The translations under genes were made by a program, and so were the position numbers. The notes under the pieces were generated by a model. It worked only from the letters and a program-made list of their open reading frames with translations, was not told the origin of the DNA and ran no database searches. A stretch of 64,000 nucleotides of DNA, taken from positions 434,001 through 498,000 of the forward strand of contig CADEDY010000001.1 of NCBI GenBank assembly GCA_902826215.1, given 5' to 3'. Source of the DNA: an uncultured Bacteroidota bacterium. Lineage in GTDB: Bacteria > Bacteroidota > Bacteroidia > Flavobacteriales_F > PHOS-HE28. Shown piece after piece: positions 41,278 to 50,835 of the stretch (position 1 is its first letter; each line of letters begins with the position of its first letter).

Positions 41278-42590
41278 AAAAGTCGATGCGCATCACAGGT
41301 CTTACAACTGCCGTGCTGCTCGTGGCCACATCTTACGGTCAAGGCAAGTACGGCGCAACACCGGAGGATAGCGCTAGTTGCATGCGCAACCTTTCTCTGT
41401 ATCAGGAAGCATTCAAGGTCGGCTCCTATGCCGATGCATACGGCCCTTGGAAAGAGGTGATGGCTACCTGCCCCGCATCGAGCAAGAAGATGTACGTGGA
41501 CGGTGGAGCCATGCTGAAGGACCTCATCAATAAGGAGAAGGATCCTGCTCGAAAGACCGTCCTCATCGATTCCTTATACCTAACGCACGATCTGCGGATC
41601 GCGAACTTCGGTGAGAAGGCCTATGTTCTGGGTCGCAAGGGGCAGGATATGCTCGCGTTCAACGCGCCCTGCAAGGCAGCTTTCGACGTCCTGAAGGAGG
41701 CCGTTGAATTGGGTGGTGACAAGAGCACCGACGTGACCTTGAGCTCCTACTACAGTGCTTTGAACTGCATGTATGCGAACAGTGAGGCCACTAAGGACCA
41801 GATGCTCACGGATTACGTGATGATCATGGGTCACATCGATGCCAACCTGGCCAAGGACTTGAAGGAAGTGGATCGTGGCTATTGGAATACTGCACGTGAT
41901 GCCGTCAATAGCATCTTCTTCAAAGTGGCTGAATGTGGTGACATCGGTCGCATTGTGGGCGACATGATCATGGCAAAGCCGGATGATATCGAGATGAAGA
42001 CCAGCCTGTTGAAGGTGATGAACGGCAAGGACTGCAGCGACGAGAAGATCTATCGGTCGTTGGCCGAGGACGTGCACCGCGCGAACCCGAGCCCGGAGAG
42101 TGCCTACAGCTTGGGCCTGCTGCTTGCGAAATCCAGCGACCTGAACGGTTCGTTGAAGTACATGAAGGAAGCCGTTGACCTCTGCACCAGTTGCCCCGAC
42201 CGGACCAAGTACCTGTTGAAGGCTGGTCAAGTCGCGAGTGCGGCCGGTAACCACAGCCAATCGCGCAGCTTTGCGAACCAAGTGCTCCAGGCCGAATCGA
42301 AGAACGGCGAGGCCCTGATCCTTATCGGTAACGCCATTGCAGCCCAAGCTGCAGGTTGTGAAGCACCGGATTCGTGGGGTGCCTACTGGTTGGCCTACGA
42401 TTACTACCAACGGGCCAAGAGCTTGGATCCAAGCGTGGCCGACAAAGCGAGTGACAAAATGGCCAAGACCGCTGGTCAGTTTCCCACGCAGGCCGAGGCC
42501 TTCTTCCACCAGCTCACCGATGGCAAGAGCGTGCAGGTCGCCTGTGGTGGCCTGAACGAAACCACTACGGTGCGCACTCGGAAACAATAG
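41274..42590 (+). CDS. Secreted helical-repeat (TPR-like) protein
   Basis: The 438-residue product has a signal peptide (MKKSMRITGLTTAVLLVATSYGQ) followed by alpha-helical repeats suggesting TPR or Sel1-like packing: 'NLSLYQEAFKVGSYADAYGPWKEVMATCP', 'PESAYSLGLLLAKSSDLNGSLKYMKEAVDLC' and 'AYDYYQRAKSLDPSVADKASDKMAK'. A 'CGGLNETTTVRTRK' tail ends it. It lies between a barrel gene and lptC, and in Flavobacteriia a TPR gene at this position is usual. It overlaps the barrel gene by 4 nt. It may be a periplasmic partner of the barrel protein. Confidence 0.75.
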   Translation: MKKSMRITGLTTAVLLVATSYGQGKYGATPEDSASCMRNLSLYQEAFKVGSYADAYGPWKEVMATCPASSKKMYVDGGAMLKDLINKEKDPARKTVLIDSLYLTHDLRIANFGEKAYVLGRKGQDMLAFNAPCKAAFDVLKEAVELGGDKSTDVTLSSYYSALNCMYANSEATKDQMLTDYVMIMGHIDANLAKDLKEVDRGYWNTARDAVNSIFFKVAECGDIGRIVGDMIMAKPDDIEMKTSLLKVMNGKDCSDEKIYRSLAEDVHRANPSPESAYSLGLLLAKSSDLNGSLKYMKEAVDLCTSCPDRTKYLLKAGQVASAAGNHSQSRSFANQVLQAESKNGEALILIGNAIAAQAAGCEAPDSWGAYWLAYDYYQRAKSLDPSVADKASDKMAKTAGQFPTQAEAFFHQLTDGKSVQVACGGLNETTTVRTRKQ

Positions 42591-42616
42591 CCGTTTTGCG
42601 GATACTTCGCACAACG

Positions 42617-43177
42617 ATGTGGAACATTCCCACCCTGATCGGGGTGGGAATGTTCGTTTCGTGCACCAACGATCTGGACAAGGTGGCCGCGATCGAAGTG
42701 GTGGGTTCATCACCGGAGAGGGTCACCCATGAGGCAGAGTACCTCTATACCGACTCCGGCGTGGTGCGCTACCGGCTGCGAGCGGGCACCATCTCCGAAT
42801 GGCCTTCGGACCCCAAGCGCACCGAACTCACGGATGGCGTTGAGCTGGTGTTCTATGGCGCGAAGGATGGAGGGGAGAGCGTGCTCACTGCGCGGCGAGG
42901 GCTCATCTTGCCGAAGGAGAAACGAATGGAGGTCTTCGAACAAGTAGTGTTCGTGAACAGTAAGGGTGAGCGGTTGGAGACCGAACAGCTCACGTGGTAC
43001 CAGGACAGCGCCCGTGTTCGAACCGACAAAGCCGTTCGCATCCAGCGCGGTCCGGACGTGATCCACGGCATGGGACTCGATGCCGCCGAGGACTTCAGCT
43101 CCTATGTGATCCATCGCATAACGGGGCAGCTGTACATGCAGGATGATACCTTAGCTGCCGATGCGCAAGGTCAATAG
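42617..43177 (+). CDS. lptC: LPS export periplasmic protein LptC
   Basis: LptC bridges LptB2FG and LptA in lipopolysaccharide transport. The 186-residue product begins with a membrane/lipoprotein segment (LIGVGMFVSC, Cys at ~16), so it may be a lipoprotein rather than an anchored form. It continues with the beta-jellyroll pattern of the LptC/OstA superfamily: 'EAEYLYTDSGVVRYRLRAGTI', 'GVELVFYGAKDG', 'LTARRGLILPKEKRMEVFEQVVFVNSKGERLETEQLTW'. A TTG at 42596 is an alternative start. It overlaps the next small gene by 17 nt. Confidence 0.85.
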   Translation: MWNIPTLIGVGMFVSCTNDLDKVAAIEVVGSSPERVTHEAEYLYTDSGVVRYRLRAGTISEWPSDPKRTELTDGVELVFYGAKDGGESVLTARRGLILPKEKRMEVFEQVVFVNSKGERLETEQLTWYQDSARVRTDKAVRIQRGPDVIHGMGLDAAEDFSSYVIHRITGQLYMQDDTLAADAQGQ

Positions 43178-43373
43178 GTTCATGGAGCATTTCTGGCTGG
43201 CGGTGTGCATCGGCACGGCGCTCGCAGCGGTATGGGTCATCGTGCAACAAGGCTTCGAGGCTGGTCGGGATTGGCTCTGGTTCCCGTTGATCGCACTGGC
43301 CATGTACTTCTTCCGCCGCTTCATGCGCGGTCGATTGGAGGCGATGGTGGACCGCGAGAACGACAAGGCCTGA
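43161..43373 (+). CDS. Small two-helix membrane protein
   Basis: This 70-residue protein has two hydrophobic helices (FWLAVCIGTALAAVWVIVQQG and WLWFPLIALAMYFF) and a basic, acidic-ended tail (RRFMRGRLEAMVDRENDKA). No family name is known. Its start overlaps the lptC stop by 17 nt, pointing to cotranslation. A small membrane ORF at this position is common between lptC and the CorC-like gene in Bacteroidota. Confidence 0.75.
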   Translation: MRKVNRFMEHFWLAVCIGTALAAVWVIVQQGFEAGRDWLWFPLIALAMYFFRRFMRGRLEAMVDRENDKA

Positions 43374-43383
43374 AGCGCTCTGC

Positions 43384-43391
43384 TATCTTCG
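43384..43391 (+). promoter_or_regulatory. Putative -7 element (TATCTTCG) of the CorC-like gene
   Basis: TATCTTCG again, 13 nt before the TTG start at 43405. The predicted leader is only about 7 nt. Confidence 0.4.
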
Positions 43392-43404
43392 TCCCCAAGC
43401 GGCT

Positions 43405-44703
43405 TTGACCGCTACTGTTTTGCCGATCAACGGAACCGACCTCATTCTACTTGTCACCGCAGTTGCTGTTTCGGCCATCTGCTCGGGCTTGGAGATCGCT
43501 TTTGTGAGCAGCAACAAGCTGTACATCGAATTGGAGCGCAAGCGCGGCGCAATCTGGGCACGCTTGGTCTCAGGTCTCCTGAAACGGCCCGCTCGCGTCA
43601 TCGGGGCGCTGCTAGTGGGCAACAACATCGCTCTTGTGCTCTACGGCATCGTCATGGCGCAATTGCTGGAACCGTGGTTGCTCACCTTCGGCCTAGGCAA
43701 TGCCTTCGTGCTCATCGCGCAGACCACCATCAGCACGCTGGTGATCCTCGTCTTTGCCGAGTTCCTGCCGAAGGTGCTGTTCCGGATCGATCCCAATGCC
43801 TCGTTGGGCTTCTTTGCTATTCCGTTGCAGATCCTGTTCATCGTCCTCTGGTTGCCCATGATGGTGATGACCAGCATCAGCGAACTGATCCTGCGTTTGT
43901 TCGGTGTGGCGCACAAACCCGGGCAGGTCGCCTTCGGGCGGATCGACCTTGACGATTTCCTGAAGGACGTTGGCAACGATCAATCGAGTTCCACCACCAT
44001 GGATGCCGAGGTCGAGTACTTCCGCAACACCTTGGAGTTGAGCAGCACCAAGGTGCGTGAATTGATGATCCCGCGGGCCGAGATCGAGGCGGTGGAAGTG
44101 GACGAGCCCGTAGAGGTCCTTCGGCAGCGCTTCATCGATAGCGGCATGAGCAAATTGCTCATCTACAAGGAGAATTTGGACAACATCATTGGCTACGTGC
44201 ACGGCTACGAGCTTTTCCGGAGTCCCCGTACCATTCGGGCTGTCATGCGCACGGTGAACTTCATTCCCGGAACCATGCCGGCGGACGAGGTGCTGCAGAT
44301 GTTCATCAAGCAGCGCACCCACGTGGCGGTGGTGGTCGACGAGTTCGGTGGTACCGCAGGCATGCTCACGATGGAGGATGTGGTGGAGACCATCGTCGGC
44401 GACATCGAGGACGAGCACGACACATTGGAGGAGGTGGAGGAGCGCTTGAGTGCGAACGAATTCGTCTTCAGCGCGCGTGTGGACGTGGCCCATTTGATCG
44501 AGGCCTATCGCCTGGCGATACCGGAAAGCGAAGAGTACGACACTCTGGCCGGTTACATCATGCATACCACAGGGACCATTCCCGATCAAGGAGAGGTGGT
44601 GGAACTCCCACCATTCCGGTTCACGATCGCCCAAGTGGTCCACGGTCGCATGGATCTGGTCCGCATGGAGGTCACCGACCCTGAGCAGGGGTTCTTGGAG
44701 TGA
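43405..44703 (+). CDS. CNNM/CorC-type hemolysin-family protein
   Basis: The 432-residue product has the DUF21/CNNM membrane domain (helices near 10-28, 60-85, 90-115 and 125-150, with SGLEIAFVSSNKLYIELERKRG). A CBS-pair domain follows ('ELMIPRAEIEAVEVDEPVEVLRQRFIDSGMSKLLIYKENLDNIIGYVHGYELF' and 'VDEFGGTAGMLTMEDVVETIVGDIEDEHD'), then a CorC_HlyC domain. This family is tied to Mg/Co export and is not a true hemolysin. Translation starts at TTG 43405. It precedes ppiD after 151 nt. Confidence 0.9.
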   Translation: MTATVLPINGTDLILLVTAVAVSAICSGLEIAFVSSNKLYIELERKRGAIWARLVSGLLKRPARVIGALLVGNNIALVLYGIVMAQLLEPWLLTFGLGNAFVLIAQTTISTLVILVFAEFLPKVLFRIDPNASLGFFAIPLQILFIVLWLPMMVMTSISELILRLFGVAHKPGQVAFGRIDLDDFLKDVGNDQSSSTTMDAEVEYFRNTLELSSTKVRELMIPRAEIEAVEVDEPVEVLRQRFIDSGMSKLLIYKENLDNIIGYVHGYELFRSPRTIRAVMRTVNFIPGTMPADEVLQMFIKQRTHVAVVVDEFGGTAGMLTMEDVVETIVGDIEDEHDTLEEVEERLSANEFVFSARVDVAHLIEAYRLAIPESEEYDTLAGYIMHTTGTIPDQGEVVELPPFRFTIAQVVHGRMDLVRMEVTDPEQGFLE

Positions 44704-44724
44704 CCGATGTGCATCCTGTGTTCG

Positions 44725-44747
44725 CCGTGAGGGGCTGAGCCCTACGG
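44725..44747. repeat. Imperfect palindrome between the CorC-like gene and ppiD
   Basis: CCGTGAGGGGCT and AGCCCTACGG form an imperfect hairpin. It looks like a REP-type element or a weak terminator; only one copy was found. Confidence 0.35.
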
Positions 44748-44825
44748 ATCACGGTCATTCCATATGCTCCAACCGCCTCATGATCAAGCAGATGGACAAG
44801 ATCAGCCCCGTACACTCCAGCCGCC

Positions 44826-44833
44826 TATATTTG
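44826..44833 (+). promoter_or_regulatory. Putative -7 element (TATATTTG) of ppiD
   Basis: Exact TAnnTTTG 21 nt before the ppiD ATG. No clear -33 was found. Confidence 0.45.
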
Positions 44834-44854
44834 CACCCCTATTCCTAGAAGGCA

Positions 44855-46939
44855 ATGGCCATTATCGGTAAGATCCGCGAGCGAAGCGGTTTGTTGTTGG
44901 TGTTGGTGGGTGGAGCCATGGCGGCATTCATCCTCACGGATCTGTTCAGCGGTCGCGGAGGCGGTCGGCAGGATCAGGTCCTCGGCACCGTTGGTGATCA
45001 GGAGATAAGCGCGGTCGATTTCGAGCGTCGTGTGAACGATGAGATCGAAAGCTATCGACGCGACTTCGGTCAGCAGGTGAATGCCCAAATGACCGAGCAG
45101 GTCCGCAACAGCGTGTGGCAGGAGATGCTGAAGGAAAAGGTGATGCTGACGCAGGTGGAGGACGCCGGCTTCGCCCTGACCAAGGGCGAGTATGACGACA
45201 TCCGTTTCGGCCAGAACATCCTGCCTGAATTCAAGAACCAACCCAACTTCCAAGGGGAAGATGGCCAACCAAGTCCGGAGAAGCTGCAGCAGTATTTCAG
45301 CAGCGTGCAATTGAACGCTCCGGTCTATCACGAGATCCAGAAGCGTCGTGTAACTGAGAACCGGTTGTATGCCAAGTACACCACCTTGGTAAAGAAGAGC
45401 GTGTTCGTGAACAGCGCCCAAGCGAAGGACGATTACTTGGCGAAGAACACCAAGGCCACGTTCAACTTCGTTGCGAAGCGCTATGACAGCGAGCCCGACA
45501 GCTTGTATGCCGTGGATGACAAGAGCTTGCGTCGCTATTACGACCAGCACAAGAGCGACAAGAAGTACAAGCAGCAGGAGTCGCGGAAGTTCGAATACGC
45601 ACTGTTCCCTGTAGCAGCTTCGGAGGCTGATCGTGCCGCCACGATGGCCGAATTGAACGAATTGCGTGTGGCCTTTGAGAACAGTACGGATGATAGCCTC
45701 TTCGTAGCGAGCAACAGCGAATCGCGCGCTTACAACAAGGCACCATACACCGAAGGAACGGCCGACAAGCTCAACGATTCGTTGATCGTGAATGCATCGG
45801 TGGGTACGGTAGTGGGGCCTTTCCGCGAAGGCGAACAATGGAAACTAGTGAAGGTGGAAGAACTCGCTGACGTGCCTGAAGCGCGCGTGCGTCACATCCT
45901 CCTCAGCACCCAAGGTGGTAAGAGCGAAGATGTGCAGAAGGCCCTTGCTGATAGCATTCTTTCCGTTGTGAAGCGCGACAAGAGCAAGTTCGAGGACCTC
46001 GTGGTGAAGTTCAGCGAGGATCCAGGAAGCAACACCAAGGAGAAAGGTGGGGTGTACGACTGGTTCGACAAGAAGCAGATGGTACCTGAGTTCACTGCGG
46101 CCAGCTTCGATGAGAAAGTGGGTGCCATCACCATCGCGAAGACGGACTATGGCTTCCACATCGTCGAGGTGCTTGGTCAGCGCTCCCGTCAGGAGCGTCG
46201 GGTGGCATCCATCACGCGCGACATGAAGCCTTCGCCTGCGACATTCAAGGAAGTGTACAAGAAGGCGAATGAATTCAGCCTGCGGAATACCGACCTCGAC
46301 GCTTTCAAGAAGGCGGCTGAGGAGCAAGGCCTGCAGGTAACACCGGTTGAAGAGCTGCGCAGCGACATGCGTTTCGTCCCCGGCTTGCAGGATGCGAACA
46401 GCACCATCACCTGGGTGAACCGCGCCGAGATAGGAAAGTTGAGCGAGCCGATCCAAAGCGGCGATAGCTACGTGGTCGCCATCCTCACGGGGATACGCGA
46501 GGCAGGTATACCGAAGTTGGAAGATGTGCGCGATGTCTTCACGAAAGAAGTGGTGAAGGAGAAGAAGGCGGAAGCTTGGGTAGAGAAAATGAAAGGCAAG
46601 ACCGACCTGAACGCGTTGGCCACGGAACTGAGCGTTTCGCAGCAGACAGCGACGGAGTTGACCTACAACAGCTTCAACATCCCCGGTGGTTTCAACGAAT
46701 TCGGCGTGGTCGGCAAGGTGTTCGCCTTGGATAACGGCCAGACGAGTGTTCCTTTGACCGGAGAGACCGGCGTCTTCGTGGTGAGCATGACCAACAAGAT
46801 CGCGGCACCTGAACCGGAGGACCTGAACGTGGACAAAGCCAGCTTGGTACAACGCGCACAGTCCCGCGTGGATGGTGGCTTGTTCAACGCCATGAAAGAG
46901 GCCGTTGGCGTCACCGACGACCGTTACAAGTACTACTGA
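44855..46939 (+). CDS. ppiD: Peptidyl-prolyl isomerase PpiD (SurA N-terminal domain)
   Basis: PpiD is an inner-membrane-anchored periplasmic chaperone that helps outer-membrane proteins exit the Sec translocon. The 694-residue product has one N-terminal membrane helix (SGLLLVLVGGAMAAFILTDLF) and a SurA-N-like helical domain (residues ~45-200). A parvulin PPIase domain lies at ~345-445 ('ARVRHILLSTQGGKSE', 'FSEDPGSNTKEKGGVYDWF', 'TDYGFHIVEVLGQ'), followed by a helical C-terminal region. The start is the first Met of the anchor. It is followed by a strong terminator. Confidence 0.93.
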   Translation: MAIIGKIRERSGLLLVLVGGAMAAFILTDLFSGRGGGRQDQVLGTVGDQEISAVDFERRVNDEIESYRRDFGQQVNAQMTEQVRNSVWQEMLKEKVMLTQVEDAGFALTKGEYDDIRFGQNILPEFKNQPNFQGEDGQPSPEKLQQYFSSVQLNAPVYHEIQKRRVTENRLYAKYTTLVKKSVFVNSAQAKDDYLAKNTKATFNFVAKRYDSEPDSLYAVDDKSLRRYYDQHKSDKKYKQQESRKFEYALFPVAASEADRAATMAELNELRVAFENSTDDSLFVASNSESRAYNKAPYTEGTADKLNDSLIVNASVGTVVGPFREGEQWKLVKVEELADVPEARVRHILLSTQGGKSEDVQKALADSILSVVKRDKSKFEDLVVKFSEDPGSNTKEKGGVYDWFDKKQMVPEFTAASFDEKVGAITIAKTDYGFHIVEVLGQRSRQERRVASITRDMKPSPATFKEVYKKANEFSLRNTDLDAFKKAAEEQGLQVTPVEELRSDMRFVPGLQDANSTITWVNRAEIGKLSEPIQSGDSYVVAILTGIREAGIPKLEDVRDVFTKEVVKEKKAEAWVEKMKGKTDLNALATELSVSQQTATELTYNSFNIPGGFNEFGVVGKVFALDNGQTSVPLTGETGVFVVSMTNKIAAPEPEDLNVDKASLVQRAQSRVDGGLFNAMKEAVGVTDDRYKYY

Positions 46940-46952
46940 GCACTATTCGCTC

Positions 46953-46989
46953 AACGAAGAACGCCGGGTCTTGCCCGGCGTTCTTCGTT
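46953..46989. terminator. Bidirectional terminator between ppiD and rodA
   Basis: A perfect 16-bp hairpin: AACGAAGAACGCCGGG (46953-46968), loop TCTTG, CCCGGCGTTCTTCGTT (46974-46989). It lies 14 nt after the ppiD stop; the rest of the 202-nt gap to rodA shows nothing. Confidence 0.75.
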
Positions 46990-47141
46990 ATGAACCACCC
47001 TTCCATTTCCACTGGACATGAACGAAAGGATCCTTGTTCATGATCGAACGATGCGCTGTACTTGTCTGATCATTTCCAGCTCGTATGGATCTATGATCGT
47101 CAGAGCCTGGTCGTAAGTCAACCATCAACTACCGATCCCTA

Positions 47142-48464
47142 TCACCGCAACTGGCTCAACCGCTCGGCATCCAACCTCAGCAGTATGCCGAGCAGTATCG
47201 TGAAGGAGATCATGCTGCTGCCGCCATAGCTGAAGAAGGGCAGGGGTATGCCGATCACAGGGGCGAGGCCGATGGTCATGCCGACGTTGATCATCAGGTG
47301 CAGAAAGAAGATGCACGCCACGCAATAGGCATAGATCCGTGTGAATCGCGATCGCTGTCGGTCACTGATCTGGATGATGCGTAGGATCAATGTGGTCAAG
47401 AGGATCACTACGAAAGCGGTGCCCACGAAGCCCCATTCTTCGCCCACTGTGCAGAAGATGAAGTCGGTGCTTTGCATAGGCACGTATTTGAACTTGGTGA
47501 GCGTTCCATCCAAATAGCCTTTGCCTGCGAAGCCACCCGAGCCGATCGCCGTTTGGCTCTGCTTTACGTTGTAGCCAAGACCTTGTGGGTCTTCCTTCTG
47601 ACCCAACATCACGAGGATCCGGTCGCGTTGGTGCGTTGCCAGCACTTTCTCGAAGGCGTAATCCACGCTGCCGATGAAGGCCGCTGAACTGATGAAGCCC
47701 ACTACGATGAGACCATAGAATCGTTTACGTTCGCGTTTCACCACGACGTTGCGTACCACCCACCAGCCCAGCACGGTGAACACGGTGATCAAAGCGAGCA
47801 GGAAGTACTGACCGGTAAGCACCTTGTCCGTGAACGGTAGGTCGAAGGAGGATTCCTTGAGGATCAGGGAAAGCACGGAGAGGACGGCCGCCAGAATACC
47901 GAGCAGGAGCACGTTGCCCGATAGTCCTTCGCGGTATAGCACCAGAATGAACGCACCGGAGACGAGTGCGGTTCCTGTATCGGGCTGCAACATGATCAGT
48001 GCCACGGGGAACAGGATGATCGCTGTGCTGATGACGCGGGAGCGGGTGTCGACCAAGGCTTTCAAACCACTGAGGTACCTGGACAGTGCAAGTGCGGTGG
48101 CGAACTTGGCGAACTCGGCGGGTTGGATACCGAAGCCACCGATCGAGAACCAAGCCTTTGCACCATTCACCTCTTTACCGAATAGGAGTACGGCCACGAG
48201 CAACAGGATCACAAAGCCGTAGACCCCGAATGCCATTTCGCGGAACAACTCTCCACGGATCAACAGGATCCCCGCGCCTAGCGTGAGGCTCACAGCCATC
48301 CACACCGCTTGCTTACCGTACTCCTTGCTCTGGTCGAAGATGCTAGCATGCTCCGGGTCGTAGGCCGCGGAATAGATGTTGGCCCAGCCCATGAACATGA
48401 GCAGCAGATACATGATCAGTATCGGCCGATCGAAATTGGCAGCAACGTTCTCGCGACCGCTCAT
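47142..48464 (-). CDS. rodA: Rod-shape peptidoglycan polymerase RodA
   Basis: RodA is the SEDS-family glycosyltransferase that polymerises peptidoglycan for cell elongation together with PBP2. The 440-residue polytopic protein has ten or so helices and the SEDS signatures 'WFSIGGFGIQPAEFAKFATALALSRYL', 'LIMLQPDTGTALV' (with the catalytic Asp) and 'GMTIGLAPVIGIPLPFFSYGGSSM'. Length is slightly above typical (370-420) owing to a cytoplasmic loop. The start overlaps the mrdA stop by 4 nt. It is the last gene of the purH-mre-rod operon. Confidence 0.95.
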   Translation of the reverse strand: MSGRENVAANFDRPILIMYLLLMFMGWANIYSAAYDPEHASIFDQSKEYGKQAVWMAVSLTLGAGILLIRGELFREMAFGVYGFVILLLVAVLLFGKEVNGAKAWFSIGGFGIQPAEFAKFATALALSRYLSGLKALVDTRSRVISTAIILFPVALIMLQPDTGTALVSGAFILVLYREGLSGNVLLLGILAAVLSVLSLILKESSFDLPFTDKVLTGQYFLLALITVFTVLGWWVVRNVVVKRERKRFYGLIVVGFISSAAFIGSVDYAFEKVLATHQRDRILVMLGQKEDPQGLGYNVKQSQTAIGSGGFAGKGYLDGTLTKFKYVPMQSTDFIFCTVGEEWGFVGTAFVVILLTTLILRIIQISDRQRSRFTRIYAYCVACIFFLHLMINVGMTIGLAPVIGIPLPFFSYGGSSMISFTILLGILLRLDAERLSQLR

Positions 48465-50314
48465 CGCCGTTTCCTGTTCGGTTTCACCTTCTTCACGAAG
48501 GTCGCTTCCTTGGCGATGAGGTCGGCTTCCACCATCTTCTTCACCACCTCAGGTCGTGTAATGGTGTCGGTGAGGTATTGCTCGATCAACAAGCTGGCGA
48601 TCGGTGCGGCCCACGTCCCCCCGAAACCGGAGTTCTCCACATACACCGCCATCGCGATCTTCGGGTTCTCCATCGGCGCGAAGCAAACGAACACCGCGTG
48701 ATCCTGTCCGTGTGGATTCTCCGCAGTACCGGTTTTTCCACAGATGGTGATGTCCTTCATGCGCGCACTTTTCGCGGTACCTCCAGGCTCGTTCACCACG
48801 CGTCGCATACCTTCTTGGATCGGATCGTACCACTTTGAATCCACACCCGTCTTGCGCTTGGTGAGATACTTCTGCTGCAAGCTATCAGGATGTCCCACGG
48901 CGCGCACCACGTGTGGATCATAGTACCAGCCCTTATTGGCGAATATCGCAGCGAGGTTGGCCATTTGCAGCGGGGCTACCAGAACCTCGCCTTGCCCTAT
49001 GCTCACGCTGTAGATGGTGCTGAAGGCCCATCCCTCCTTGCCATACTTCCGATCGTAATACGCTACGTCAGGGATGTTGCCACCCTTGGCCGACGGCAGG
49101 TCGATCGGGAGGCGTTGACCCAGACCGAATGTGAGCATATAGGTGTGCCATTCCTCCAGGCCGATCGCGGCATCCTTGAAGCGGTTGGGGTTCTTGTCCT
49201 GCTCCACCAGCCGTTTGAAGACCATGTAGAAGTAAGGGTTGCACGACATCTGGATGGCCTGCTCGATGGTGCCGGCACTCGGATGATTATGGCAACCGAC
49301 CAAGCTCTTATTGCATGGGAAACCCGTGTTCACGGTGATCACCCCTTCATCCAAGGCGATGAGCGATTGCACGATCTTGAAGATCGAACCCGGTGGGTAT
49401 TGTGCCTGTAGAGCGCGGTCGAAGAGCGGCTTGATCGGATCGCGTTGCAGCACACCGTAGTTCGTGTTCCGCACCCGGCCGACCAAGAGTTCAGGGTCGT
49501 AGCTCGGGCTCGAGACCAAGCAGAGCACCTCACCGGTCTTGGGGTCCAGAGCGACGATGCTGCCTTTCTTGTTCACCATCAGCTTCTCACCCAAGCGCTG
49601 CATGTCGAGGTCAAGACCGGTGAAGAGATCCTTGCCTTCCACCGCAAGCGTATCGTATTGGCCGTCCTTGAATGAGCCCTTCTGGTTGTTGTGGACATCC
49701 ACCAGTACATAGCTGACGCCGCGGCGACCGCGCATGTCCTTCTCGTAGTAGGATTCCAGGCCGCCCACGCCGATCACGTCACCGGACTTGTAGTAGGGGT
49801 CCTGCTCCACTTTGCGCGCATCCACTTCGCTGAGGTAGCCGAGCAGATGAGCGGCCACGTGGGGCGGGTAGGTGCGCAGCGTTCGCGATTGTCCGAAGAA
49901 GCCTGAGTACTTGTGCAAGTGAACGCTGATCGCCGCGAACTGATCGGCGGGGATCTGCTTCTCGATCACGCTGGGCTTGTACTTGGAGTACTTCGTTGCG
50001 GTGGCCAATCGTTCGCGGAACTCGAGTTCTTGAACACCGATCAGCCGACAGAGTGCGACGGTGTCGAAGGGCTCCACTTCCTTGGGGACCACCATCAGGT
50101 CGTATACGGGTGTGTTCGCAACGAGCAACCGTTCCTTGCGATCATAGATCAACCCACGGGACGGATAGACCGTGACCTTGCGCTCGGCCATGTTCGCAGC
50201 CTCAGCTTTCCATTTTCCATCCACCACCTGGATCCAGAAAAGCCGCATGAGGAACACACTGCTGATGAAGAGCACCGCAGCAATGAGCACGTATTTCCGG
50301 GACTCGGTATTCAT
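48461..50314 (-). CDS. mrdA: Penicillin-binding protein 2 (elongation transpeptidase)
   Basis: PBP2 cross-links peptidoglycan during elongation. The 617-residue product has an N-terminal anchor (YVLIAAVLFISSVFLMRLFWIQVV), a dimerisation/pedestal domain (RGLIYDRKERLLVANTPVYDLMVVP), and the transpeptidase domain. Ser310 and Lys313 form the SxxK in 'PPGSIFK', SCN is the SxN motif, and 'ICGKTGTAENP' is the KTG motif. Length is normal. It overlaps mreD upstream and rodA downstream by 4 nt each, a tightly coupled elongasome operon. Confidence 0.95.
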   Translation of the reverse strand: MNTESRKYVLIAAVLFISSVFLMRLFWIQVVDGKWKAEAANMAERKVTVYPSRGLIYDRKERLLVANTPVYDLMVVPKEVEPFDTVALCRLIGVQELEFRERLATATKYSKYKPSVIEKQIPADQFAAISVHLHKYSGFFGQSRTLRTYPPHVAAHLLGYLSEVDARKVEQDPYYKSGDVIGVGGLESYYEKDMRGRRGVSYVLVDVHNNQKGSFKDGQYDTLAVEGKDLFTGLDLDMQRLGEKLMVNKKGSIVALDPKTGEVLCLVSSPSYDPELLVGRVRNTNYGVLQRDPIKPLFDRALQAQYPPGSIFKIVQSLIALDEGVITVNTGFPCNKSLVGCHNHPSAGTIEQAIQMSCNPYFYMVFKRLVEQDKNPNRFKDAAIGLEEWHTYMLTFGLGQRLPIDLPSAKGGNIPDVAYYDRKYGKEGWAFSTIYSVSIGQGEVLVAPLQMANLAAIFANKGWYYDPHVVRAVGHPDSLQQKYLTKRKTGVDSKWYDPIQEGMRRVVNEPGGTAKSARMKDITICGKTGTAENPHGQDHAVFVCFAPMENPKIAMAVYVENSGFGGTWAAPIASLLIEQYLTDTITRPEVVKKMVEADLIAKEATFVKKVKPNRKRR

Positions 50315-50835
50315 CTGCGGCCTTGCTCAGGGCGGGAGGTGAGGAATTGTGCGAGAAGGCACAGTGCGAGTGTGAAGACCCCGCTGAAAATGGCACGGAA
50401 GAACGTCCCGAAGAAATGATCGAAGCGGTGGATCTCGATGAAGAAAAGCCATAGGTGATGGATCAGGATCAGCAGGCTTGCGTAAGTGACGAACCAAGCG
50501 AGACCCATCCGCGGGACCGTGGGTCGTGTGCCGAATTCATAGCCTTCACGCGGTGCCAACAATCGCAATAGGTTCAGGCGCGCATACATCATCACAACGC
50601 AGGCGCTCATGTGCATACCAGGCGTATTGCTGAATAGATCCATGACCAGACCTGTGATCGCTCCGCTGGTGAGCTGGGCCCAAGCAGGAAGTTCGAAGGG
50701 CAGCATCAACAAGAAAAGCACGTACAGGTATGGCACCATATAGCCGTTGGCCACATCCAAATGATCGAGCACCAGCACCTGGATCAGGATGAGCAGGACG
50801 AAGCGTGATAGGTTGGCGAAGACGGTACCGATCAT
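50311..50835 (-). CDS. mreD: Rod shape-determining protein MreD
   Basis: MreD is a small inner-membrane component of the elongasome. The 174-residue product has about five hydrophobic helices, with 'QVLVLDHLDVANGYMVPYLYVLFLLMLPFELP' and 'GAITGLVMDLFSNTPGMHMSACVVMMYARL' matching the family. It overlaps mreC and mrdA by 4 nt on each side, which, with its size, makes the assignment safe. Confidence 0.9.
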   Translation of the reverse strand: MIGTVFANLSRFVLLILIQVLVLDHLDVANGYMVPYLYVLFLLMLPFELPAWAQLTSGAITGLVMDLFSNTPGMHMSACVVMMYARLNLLRLLAPREGYEFGTRPTVPRMGLAWFVTYASLLILIHHLWLFFIEIHRFDHFFGTFFRAIFSGVFTLALCLLAQFLTSRPEQGRR